A DNA stretch of 64,000 nt. It comes from Bemisia tabaci. Lineage: Eukaryota > Arthropoda > Insecta > Hemiptera > Aleyrodidae. Below are positions 44,330-53,760 of the stretch, piece by piece. Location of the stretch: positions 85,820,411 through 85,884,410 of the forward strand of contig NC_092793.1 in the NCBI RefSeq assembly GCF_918797505.1. The letters are read 5' to 3'. Numbering within the stretch: position 1 is the first letter of the stretch; each line of letters opens with the position of its first letter. Made by a program: the position numbers and the translations under genes. The notes below the pieces were generated by a model. The model searched no databases, was not told where the DNA came from, and saw only the letters and a list, made by a program, of their open reading frames with translations.

Positions 44330-44776
44330 TAGAGTCCCTTTATACCCAGAGTTAAGACAACTCACTTTTGGTTGGGCCAGGGTTGGGCTGAAAGTGGCCT
44401 AAAAAAAAATCCAATTCTGATTGGTTCTCGCTCATGGAGGCCGAAACGAGTGCACCAAAATGGCGGTACCTCGTATGTGAACAAGAATAATGAAAATATT
44501 ACCTAATTGTGGTTTATCAAGAGTAAATTGTTATTTCCATCGGTCCAAAATGAAAATAGATTAAGAAATTATTCACAAACCAATCTCATTTTCTTTTTAA
44601 TTGATCAATTTGTTGATGTCGTTGTTTCTGTGTGACAGACATCGCAGGATTCCTGATCCTTATCCCCCAATATCGTTCGTTTGGGTGCACTCGTTTCGGC
44701 CTCCATGGCCAGCCAAGGCCGGCTGTCAGTCAGCTGATAATCGAGTTGTCGTAACTCTGTGTATAAAGGGACTCTA
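44330..44776. mobile_element. MITE F, type 2, inverted relative to E
   Basis: Starts tagagtccctttataccca directly at the truncated tip of E and ends gtataaagggactcta. E and F form a head-to-head pair with ~430-bp arms. No shared 8-bp duplication was found around F or around the pair. Confidence 0.88.
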
Positions 44777-44871
44777 TCGCAAAGTACTGGATCGTCGATG
44801 AAGTCACTTTTGGAGGCTGTTTTGTCCAGTTCTCCGGAGACTAGTGAGCGGCGACTAGCGATGACGCATAC

Positions 44872-45255
44872 GCAGAGTATACCTGTATAGGGAGAGTAGC
44901 GACAGATCTGAAACTCCGAAAGTCCATCAGGCCTTCACCGATGCCTCCGCGAATAAAGTTAGGGCCCAAAAGGGCAGCCAACCTATGAATTTCGAATGTC
45001 CAGAGCGATTTACAAATACAATTGTTACGAACCGTCGTTTAGAAAGCATGTATTTGGCTTACTTTTTGCATAAATTTACTTATTTTTGCGAAAGAACGCT
45101 CATTTATGTACATTCTTAGCCATCTTGGTTAGAATTGAAATCTGTGGGCTGGCAGTGAAATTTTGTGTGTTAGAAGTTGCTCAGAAGGGTGGCTGCACTT
45201 TTGGGCCTTAAGCCCTCCATGAACCGATCTGTCGCTACTCTCCCTATACAGGTAC
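44872..45255. mobile_element. MITE with acctgtatagggagagtagc ends
   Basis: acctgtatagggagagtagc (44881) with gacagatc is mirrored by gatctgtcgctactctccct and atacaggt (45225-45252). About 370 bp, unique interior, no convincing duplication. Confidence 0.75.
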
Positions 45256-45732
45256 TCTAGCAAGCTTCACACCCAGTATTATCAGAATCAGGTAGGTACA
45301 CATAAACAAAATGCAGTGGCGCCCTCCAGCGGTCCGCGCTGTTAACACCTACCTCGCTGTGATTGGCTCTCTGAAGTATCTACGAAAATCACCGACCGTC
45401 CGCGGTCCGCGGTCCGCGAGGAATCCTATAGACGAAATAAAAGACGGCTATACTATAGACCGTGTTCGATAACGGTTCGATGTATCGTTTGGTTCAAAAC
45501 AATAGAACGTAACCTCAAATCACACTTTAAGGATTTAAACTGGAAAAGCTGAATATGAGAAATTTCCTGACAATTTCACTTTGCCTTAGCATTTGATACT
45601 CAAAAGAATAAAAAGCCTGTTACAAAAGATCCGTTCTCTCAGATTACTGAATTTTCTTTTGAGGCTATGTTTATGTTTTAAACCAATCGATATCGATACA
45701 ATCTCACCCGTTTGATGTATCGAATACGATCT
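45256..45732. other. Intergenic, nothing recognised
   Basis: Includes a short gtccgcggtccgcggtccgc direct repeat near 45400. Confidence 0.4.
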
Positions 45733-45832
45733 CGGGACAAGTTTGAAATTCAAATGTAGGGCGGGAACTAAATAAAATTGCGGAAACAAAGTATTCTAGG
45801 TTGATTTTTGCCCAAATTCACTTACCCACTCA
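45733..45832. mobile_element. Fragment of MITE family Z
   Basis: gggacaagtttgaaattcaa to ttcacttacccactcat matches the interior of Z copy 3 (~43215-43315). Confidence 0.9.
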
Positions 45833-46110
45833 TAATTTTAGGTAGATTTCGAAGAAATATCTACCTATTGCAGACGGTACGACCTCGTAATTTTCCAGAA
45901 TTTTCGCTTAAAGAGCATCGATCCTGAAGCCCTGAGTTGAAAAATGTGGGTCATAAAAAAGTACGATATATATATATATGTTTAACTGGGATCTAACGAA
46001 CCTTTGCGACCGTTTTTTTCCGGAACTATCCGTACGATCAAAACGAAACTAAGCATGGTTCTTCACTGCTATGAGGTCTAGATCAAGTTTCCTTTTTCGT
46101 GAAAATTGGT

Positions 46111-46525
46111 CCACCCCTTATCCGGAAAATCTCAAGTCCAAAGGGGGATGATTTTTCAAACTCGTCCGATCTTAGTCGGCGATACGTCAAAAAACTCGTC
46201 TCGTCGTGGCCTTCAAAACAACCTATTTTCACCTACCCTCTAAAACCACCCCTTATCCGGAAAATCTCAAGTCCAAAGGAGGATGATTTTTCAAACTCGC
46301 CCGATCTTAGTCGGTGATACGTCAAAAAACTCGTCTCGTCGTGGCCTTCAAAAGAACCTATTTTCACCTACCCTCTAAAACCACCCCTTATCCGGAAAAT
46401 CTCAAGTTCAAGGGGGATGATTTTTCAAACTCGCCCGATCTTAGTCGGTGATACGTCAAAAAACTCGTCTCGTCGTGGCCTTCAAAACGACCTATATTCA
46501 CCTACCCTGTAAAACCACTCCTTCC
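46111..46525 (+). repeat. Tandem repeat, 135-bp unit, three copies
   Basis: Units start at 46111, 46246 and 46381 with ccccttatccggaaaatctc, and contain ccgatcttagtcggcgatac and tcgtcgtggccttcaaaac. A fourth begins and is cut by the next MITE at 46524. Confidence 0.93.
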
Positions 46526-46599
46526 CAAGTAGCATTTTTCGACGGAAAAATCGCGATACTCTGCGATTTTATCGGCGATGAAATCGCTAGGATCATCAG

Positions 46600-46760
46600 C
46601 AGGGGCGTAGCTAGGAAATTTCTCTGGGGTCGAGGGGGGGGGGGGGCATGGGACCACCTCTCGTGGTGAAGAGAGCGGGGGGGTGAGGAATGGAGGATCC
46701 CGTTTTTCTAGGGGGGGGGGGCAGCCCCCCCCCCCCAGGACCCCTCTAGCTACGCCCATG
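46600..46760. mobile_element. hAT-like MITE with gggcgtagctag ends
   Basis: Ends caggggcgtagctagg and complement tctagctacgcccatg. Flanking 8-mers are atcatcag and atcatcaa. The interior has long G and C runs. Confidence 0.85.
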
Positions 46761-46872
46761 ATCATCAACATCTGAGCGATTATCCTCGATCTTGTTTGCC
46801 CGACAATTAATCGCGATATTTTTGAAATAAAAATCGCAATAAATGGCGATTTAATTTTATCGACGCAATTTG

Positions 46873-47128
46873 TGAAGAAATTAAGGTTATGATATTAATA
46901 AGATATGATTTAATTCCGAAATAGAATTTATTCAGTTAAAACACGGCGTTAAGCTACAGAGAAGGATCTGGACTGACTGAAGTCAAAGACAAAGGGATGC
47001 ACCACGCAAGCGTAGGCGTGAGAACGGGGGACGAGAACCCTCGTAAAGTCTTGAAGGGTGCGACTGTGTTTTATAGTTTTTCGGGGAAGATGCTGCGTTG
47101 TCAGATTAATTATTGCATCTCTCCAACA
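46873..47128 (-). repeat. Copia 3' LTR
   Basis: 256 bp, same as 62223-62492 except a ~14-bp deletion near 46940 and scattered differences. Immediately upstream (minus strand) is a polypurine tract. Confidence 0.9.
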
Positions 47129-47134
47129 CGCCCC

Positions 47135-47700
47135 CTCAAGAATTAATCTGATCTTGCTTGATTTGACTATGTTGCTCTGTTGAACTGCGATGCCGTGCTG
47201 CAATCGTCCTCAAGTGCCAACTCTGGGGTGATGCTCACGATCCACAATTCGGTGCTGCATGGATGAAGGGAAACCCAGGAAAACCTCCACCAGATCGTGT
47301 ACTTGCTGTTACTATGAGTTCTATTCCAGCCCAAAAACTCCACTGATTGAACTCCAAGACTGGTAACCGCTGGATCATCATATCGGCCAGTAAATTTCCT
47401 GTAAACACATATACGGAATCAATGACCTTATTTTGACGTGCTCTCACTACGTATAATGTGGGTTCATATTTTGATATCATGGCAAACTAGATTCTTAAAT
47501 TTATGTATGCAATCCTCGTAAGATGCAATTGGCTTCGTCCCACTCGTTTTGGTAGTGACTAAAATCACTTTTGACCAGAGAATCTATAACTGCTTTACTT
47601 GCATCTATTCTGCCTCCACCAAAGAAGCCGTCACAGATTTCAGATTCTCTAGTGTGTTCCAACATAATGATGCAGTTTTAAGTAATAATGCAAATTAATT
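47135..47700 (-). pseudogene. Copia pol C-terminal (RNase H) remnant
   Basis: Minus-strand reading with stops and shifts still shows the copia RNase H order. A VTASLVEAE segment (family SxxEAEY) is followed by PIASYEDCIHKFKNL (family DNxxxIxLxxNP), then YVFTGNLLADMMIQRLPVLE (family TxxQLADxxTKxLP) near 47380. These lie directly before the polypurine tract, as expected for the 3' end of pol. Confidence 0.7.
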
Positions 47701-49041
47701 TCTCTATCTCTCACTTTCAATTCAAAAGGTCTTTCTGTCATTCTCAATATTTGCCCAAATTGAATCTTCGATGCCAATCAAAATATCTTCTCTTTTACCT
47801 CAAAGTATCTCAAAAATCATTTTTTCTTACGGAAAGTCTTTCCGTTGTTATCATCTTTGATTTTTGGTATCAAATAAGTATACTTACCATTGATTAGACA
47901 ACTCGATCTGCCAAAATACATTTTCTAGAGCTCTTTCGTTATCTCTAGTCTCTCTTTCATTCTTATTGCCTTTCATATTCGCCCTTACTTGCATTTACTT
48001 AATTTATTTACTTAAGTTCTCTAATCAGGCCTTTTATTCCAGTTTGAATTTTAAATGCACACCCAACTTAGGTACTCGTTCACCGAATATTCGCATTCTT
48101 TTACACTGGCTATTCATCAACTTCTTTTTCACTTGCTACGCGGTGAAGCTTATCATACCATTTCGTTGCTTACTTTTCCTTGTTCGAGCTTAATTATTTA
48201 ATAATAATTTGTCTCACTGCTTATACCTAAAAGTTTACCTTTAATTTGAATCAGACGATATATCTCACGAGAATCTTATTTACTGAGATACTTCAAAGTC
48301 ATTCTCGTACCAGACACAATTTTCAAAATAATTGTTGCATTTTTTTTTTTTTATCAAAGAGAAAAAATTTGACTGCAATTGTTTCAGATGAGTTCCTCGC
48401 ACCTTGCTTTAAACCTTTCAAGTATTTTTTAATTAACACATGTAATCTCCGATTTTTTAAAATCGAACTCTGTCAGAGATTCTCATTCGTCACTTCTCAA
48501 TTTCTCTTCTTTAAATACTAATTTTTTTCCCCTCAATTTCGCTCCTTCTAATATAATCTCTCCTCTCGACATTGAAGTCTCTCCTCTCAAATTCTAGTAA
48601 CTTTCTCAAAATTTTGAATTTCTCTTCTCAAATTGTTAGTTTCTACTTTCAAATAGTGGCCAATCAACGCAATTTTCGCATTCAAAATAATTCGATTGTA
48701 AACTAATCTGCGTAAAATATGAAGTCTCTCTCTTACTTTTAATTTGCTGCAAACGCTAAAATGAATTTTGGCAAAAAAAAAAAAACTGCTAATCGAGAGG
48801 ATAGGTTTCATCTCTGACCTCCGAGACTAAAAACTAATACTATTCATCTCATTCCAAATATTTTTGCAAAATTCCTTTATTCGCCAATGTTAAAAATACA
48901 AATCAATGCCACTCGACAGTACCTCTGTCGTTTTGCCTTAGTATGTATCAAAGTACAAAAGTTTATCGTTCATAAATGAATTGGGCCTGTTAAATTGTTG
49001 TTTCCTCGGTTTTCTTTCTACTTTCGTCGAAACTTTTCGTA
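47701..49041. other. Copia internal region, unassigned
   Basis: Pyrimidine-rich on the plus strand with many ttctcaaatt-like words. No gag or pol domain could be read in any frame. Confidence 0.35.
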
Positions 49042-50342
49042 CCGTCAAACGGGGCTACTTGGGACGATTTTAGCACAAAAAAGCTTCTCCAAAACGAACC
49101 ATACATTATTTTGCCAAACTTTTTTGTGCTAAAGGTAGTTCGTTGGTACGCATATCGAATTTTAAAGGAAAAAAAAATTTATGCCCCCCCCCTTATATTT
49201 TTTTTTTCGATTTTCGACTGTCCCAAGTTACCCCGATACTCGGGGTAACTTGGGACACGAATGAAAATCAAGTGTTTGGCCCATGTTAGGCTCTTTCAGG
49301 GCAACATGGGACAGTAAACTGAATTTTTAAAAAAGTAAATTGAACATTTATCTATAAAATAATACAATTTTGGTAAATTTGAACAAGTCTTTTAAAGAAT
49401 TAAGTAGGAAACAAAAATGGCATGACAGCCTTGAGGAACTTAAAGCTAATATTGAGGTCAAAACGTTTCAAAGTTATCAACTAAGAGGCACCTATGGCAG
49501 TTTGAGTAGGTAGGTACCAACCTTTAGTAGGTAAGTAAAGGTATGCATTAAGAAAAGTATTCTTTCAAAAAATTGCGAACATGTCTGTTAAGGGTTGATT
49601 TCGGAATTCCAAATTTTGTTGACGTCTTACCCTCTTACGCAGAGAAGCACCCTTTCGAATTGCTTTGACAGCTTTCTTCAATGAGTTCTGTGAGAAGTCT
49701 CTGTATGCCCGAGAGCCTGGTTTTCTTTGGTACGTCCGGACCATGTTTCTTGTAAAATTACGAAATACCTGTCATAAACAGATCAGTACCTACTTAACTA
49801 ATAAAAACCTGAATATAACCCAGGAAATCTCTTATCTCAAAAGCACTGCCAATAGGTCCTCCCTCTTAGTCTGTAATGCAAGGTAGAATTGGAAAACATG
49901 GAAACGATATCACTAAAAAGGAGAAAATGGGGTGTCCCATGTTACCCAGCGATTCCTAGTTTTTTGGTTTTTTGGAAATTTTGGGGATGAAAACGAAAAT
50001 TTTTGTAAAACTGAAGCAGACCCCATCAACAGAGGCACATTTGTGACTTACTCACATATAAGAAGTTTGCATGTGGTGGAAAGGTACTGAGATCCCCAGG
50101 AAAGTATAACGGTGTTCAAATATGACGAAAAAATATTAAAGAGACAAATATTTTTTTTTAAATACTTATTTGGGTTTCAAAATTCTTCTTGGTCATGAAC
50201 AGCCATGCCGGAGTAATGTAGAATGAGGTTATGGCATCAGAAGAACAAAAATAAACATTACAGTGCTACCACACACAACAACGCGAAAATTCCCTCGAGT
50301 GTCCCATGTTAGCCTGTAGTCCCAAGTAGCCCCGTTTGACGG
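49042..50342. mobile_element. TA-flanked MITE with ccgtcaaacggggctacttg ends
   Basis: 1.3 kb; ends ccgtcaaacggggctacttg and complement caagtagccccgtttgacgg, with TA on both sides (49040-49041, 50343-50344). Inner copies of ccccgatactcggggtaact form a secondary palindrome. A 73-codon frame at 49665-49886 is unrecognised. Confidence 0.88.
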
Positions 50343-50780
50343 TAAATATTGCAAGTTCAAAATTTGGGCTTCACAAAGATAAAAATTAAAATTTACCTCG
50401 TCAGTTTTATCCTCATTTCCATTTGCACTTTCCTGCTGCCTGATCCAATCTCTCACGTTTCACTTCAATCTTATTTCAGTATTTTCATTTCAATTTCATC
50501 ACATACTGTTTGCTTTAAGTACTGTGCCTATGATATTATTAATTACAGTTTTCTAAAGTTAAGCTTATAATAGTATTGCTCTCTATTTCATTTAAGCTTA
50601 TCACAGAATTTCATACTGTTTTGCCTGAGCTCAGTTTTACTCACGTCTCGCACAGAGTTTGTCTCCGTTTTATTCACTTTGCACCATTCATTTGCTTTTG
50701 AGTCAAACCTGACCTTTAATTTTACCTTTAATTTTAACTCCTCTCCAGAATTTATTTTTTCTGGTTTTTTATCCTCAGAA
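50343..50780. other. Copia internal region, unassigned frame
   Basis: A minus-strand frame (50588-50833) rich in Lys/Glu would continue across the gypsy insertion into 57743-57985 (..KNEINSEDSEK). It is probably part of the original copia interior, of unknown function. Confidence 0.4.
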
Positions 50781-50785
50781 TTTAC

Positions 50786-50984
50786 TGATGTGGGTCGGTA
50801 GCCGAAATAAATGAGACGCTGATGATCACTCAAAGATGTTTATTATAACGATTATAACGAAATCACGACTTGTACAGAAAGGGGCTGGCTCTGGCTGGTG
50901 GCCTGTCTGTCTGTGGGTGCCCCGTTGCCAGGTCGGGCACACACCCTATTGAGTAAGGCTATGATGCCACATAGCCTTACTGCA
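50786..50984 (-). repeat. Gypsy 3' LTR
   Basis: 199 bp; differs from the 5' LTR at about three bases. Confidence 0.93.
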
Positions 50985-50992
50985 CCTCCCGA

Positions 50993-51023
<31 letters not shown>

Positions 51024-51108
51024 AAGCACTTGGTGCGTGATTATGTGTGGGATATTTCCACATTCATGTTGCTTTCTGAGCAAAATAAAGCTGTATGGAG
51101 CTTAGTAA

Positions 51109-51390
51109 TGTAGCCATTGGGCTGAGAAGATAATAATGTCGCCATTGGGCGTAATGAATTATTTATGTAGCCATTGGGCTTAGAAACTGATAATGTCGCC
51201 ATTGGGCGTAATGAATTATTTATGTAGCCATTGGGCTGAGAAACTAATAATGTCGCCATTGGGCGTAATGAATTATTAATGTAGCCATTGGGCTGAGAAA
51301 CTACTAATCTCGCCATTGGGCGTAATGAATTATTAATGTAGCCATTGGCTTAGATACACTTAATGTCGCTATTGGGCGTATTGAGTAACT
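51109..51390 (-). repeat. 57-bp tandem repeat in the gypsy 3' region
   Basis: Units start at 51109, 51166, 51223, 51280 and 51337. Each contains tgtagccattgggctgag and gtcgccattgggcgtaatga. Exact 57-bp spacing keeps one frame open on the minus strand (51041-51316). Confidence 0.95.
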
Positions 51391-51640
51391 TATGTTGCCA
51401 CTAATTTACTTGAGATAATTACAATACAAAGGTTAGGGGTGGGAACCCCAGTCATAGGTACTTTTAAATTGGTATTTCATTTGACTAGTTTCATTTTATA
51501 CATTAATTAAAATCAATATCACAATTAAATAGATTGAACATTGTTCACGAGGCAAATACACAGGAAGAAATGAGTAGTCACTTGCTTTGATACACAGTTT
51601 TTTCATATTAGTACTTACATCAGGTAGCACTCTAATTAAT

Positions 51641-52648
51641 TCACTTCCTTACAAAGTCATTTCCGAGTTTTTTGGGAATACCTCGTCCACCATGTCTTAA
51701 TTTTTGATTGAACGGGCTATTCTTATTAATATTTATGACCTCCTTAGGTGTTGAAGTGCTTGGTTCTGTCTCAAATCCCAAAAAATCTTCTTCATCTGTA
51801 CTTTCTGTCTCCTCATTTGTGACTTTTTCTTTTGGCACATTAGGTTCAATTACAGTGATTTCACTAGAGTCATCTGATGAGACAGAGTTAAGGGAATTTT
51901 TAGTTGGATTTTTAATTGGAGGAGCCAGATTGAAAGTTTGAATTGGAGCAACCTGATTAGCAGCATTTATGTTATGTTCATTATCAGTGTTCCCTTGTGG
52001 TAAATAAAACAAGTAGGGGTTAACATCGTTTTCTGTCCTAGAATTACAATAATTTTTCCTTAGAAATTTTGAGTTTCGTACAATGGTTCCCCCGTCTTCC
52101 TCAGATACTAGATATGATCTTGGAGCTTCCAACTTTTTAATTATTCTCCCTGGATACCAGCGGTCATCTTGTTCTCTAATGAAGATCTTTTCATTCTCTA
52201 GAAACTCTTGTTTAGGTTTACTACTTTGGTTATAGTGACTCTCTGTTTTTCTCTGATGTTCCCTCATTTTTTCTGTGACATTGATGATCTGAGGGACCAA
52301 AACTTTTTGAGACACTGGTACATTTGTTCGGAGGACTCGATTCATTAGCAGTTGAGCAGGAGACGCTCCAAGAGCTGGGATAGGAGAATTGTTATATTCC
52401 AAAATAGCGAGATCCAAGTCGCCTTTGCTTTCTGTGACTTTTCTTAGCAGCATTTTGGCTCTTTTCACCCCGTTTTCTGCCATGCCATTGGATTGTGGGT
52501 ATTTAGGACTCGATGTTTGGATTTTGAAATTGAACTGTTTAGCGAATTGACTTAACTCAAAAGAACCAAATGGCTGGTTATCTGCAATGACAAGCGCTGG
52601 AATACCGTGAATTTTGAAAATCTCTTTAAAAAGTCTGATTACTTCTAA
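51641..52648 (-). CDS. Gypsy pol C-terminus: integrase second half
   Basis: Continues the integrase after the MITE. LEVIRLFKEIFKIHGIPALV and IADNQPFGSFELSQF carry the second catalytic Asp. YPQSNGMAENGVKRAKMLLR carries the catalytic Glu. A GPY/F-like end follows (RWYPGRIIKKLEAPRSYLVS), then an acidic Ser-rich tail and a stop at 51641. The gypsy part starts at 52648; codons above that belong to the MITE. Removing the MITE with a two-base duplication rejoins it in frame with the upstream pol. Confidence 0.9.
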   Translation of the reverse strand, partial: LEVIRLFKEIFKIHGIPALVIADNQPFGSFELSQFAKQFNFKIQTSSPKYPQSNGMAENGVKRAKMLLRKVTESKGDLDLAILEYNNSPIPALGASPAQLLMNRVLRTNVPVSQKVLVPQIINVTEKMREHQRKTESHYNQSSKPKQEFLENEKIFIREQDDRWYPGRIIKKLEAPRSYLVSEEDGGTIVRNSKFLRKNYCNSRTENDVNPYLFYLPQGNTDNEHNINAANQVAPIQTFNLAPPIKNPTKNSLNSVSSDDSSEITVIEPNVPKEKVTNEETESTDEEDFLGFETEPSTSTPKEVININKNSPFNQKLRHGGRGIPKKLGNDFVRK

Positions 52649-53760
52649 CCCAAGTAGCATGGATTGCAATTTCATTGCAATGGATTGTGAGTTGATTGCA
52701 ATTTTTGCTTGTTGCCTATACGTTCATTTGAAGGTGCTTAAAAAGTTGCAATTTTATTGCAATAAGTTTGCAAGAAATGTAGATTATGCTTGTTTTTCAA
52801 GGCACTATAAAGACTGCAATTTCGGTGCAATCATGTTGTAACAAATTCACGCCATGTGCCTGGCATCCAATTCTCTAGTTGTTTTAAAGTTTTTTCGACT
52901 TAAATGTCTCACCTACCTAACCCATATAGCCCAACATATTTTGAAAATATTGTCACCTTTATCAAAATATTTTCATGGCAATATTGTAAGTAAAATATTT
53001 TCAAAATATTTTTAAAACATTTTAAAGGAATATTTTGAAAATGTTTACAAAAAATATTTTTAAAATAATTCAAAAATATTGCCTGTAAACATGCATGTTA
53101 AAAATATTCCTTAAGAAAGTTTTGAAAATATTTTAAAAATATTTTTTGAAAATATTTTTAAGTTCTCAAGTTAGTATGTGGTATAATTTACACCGGTGTT
53201 AATTTTGTGTGAGTACCTATTAAGTGATATCGAAAAAAAAAATCAGACAAAAAAAATATGAAAAAAATAAATAACACGAAAAAAAATAAATAATAGGCAA
53301 AAGAAAGAAGCCTGAGAAAAACGGCGTTAATCAAATCTATGATGAATGTTGAGCCACGCACTGACGCAATGCATGCGATAACAGCCTTAACAGGCGTGAT
53401 TTCAACCAAGCTCATCATCAGCTCCCTGTAGCTCAGTGGAAGAGTGCTCCGCTATGACATTCGCGGGTCGGGTTCAAGCCCACTCAAGGGCGTCCGGTAT
53501 TTTATGCTGCTAAACGTCGTAGGACATTAGGTAAGCATGGGTTCGAATTATTATAATTTCCCCCGAAAATTTAGGGGTTGAAATTTAAAGGTCGTCAATA
53601 TTGAAATTTCTTTGCAAAAAAAAAAAAAATTGCAACTTTTTTACAATGAGGGGGTCAGATGTTGTAAAATAATTGCAATTTTCTTGCAAGAAAGTTGAAA
53701 TCATCTGGAAATTTTATTTCATTTAAATTGCAATTTTTTCGTTGCAAAATGCTACTTGGG
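52649..53760. mobile_element. MITE with cccaagtagcat ends inside gypsy integrase
   Basis: 1.11 kb, ends cccaagtagcatggattgca and complement tgcaaaatgctacttggg. Near both ends are ttgcaattt repeats; between 52930 and 53170 are many gaaaatatttt words. It includes a tRNA-like sequence. Target duplication appears to be only two bases (TT on the minus strand). The same terminus occurs at 46524. Confidence 0.88.
53421..53493 (+). repeat. tRNA-like sequence (SINE head or tRNA pseudogene)
   Basis: A perfect box A (tagctcagtgg) and box B (ggttcaagccc) are 43 bases apart. The acceptor ends pair partly (gctccct with agggcg). It sits within a MITE that is within gypsy, so it is unlikely to be a working tRNA gene. 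The anticodon loop is ambiguous. Confidence 0.65.

Noticed and set aside
46873..47128. Solo copia LTR
   Set aside because: The matching LTR at 62223-62492, the shared duplication, primer site and polypurine tract show both belong to one element.
51109..51390. CRISPR-like array
   Set aside because: The 57-bp units are directly contiguous without unique spacers and lie inside a eukaryotic LTR retrotransposon.
53421..53493. Functional tRNA gene
   Set aside because: Boxes A and B are good, but acceptor pairing is imperfect, the anticodon loop is unclear, and it lies inside a MITE within gypsy.
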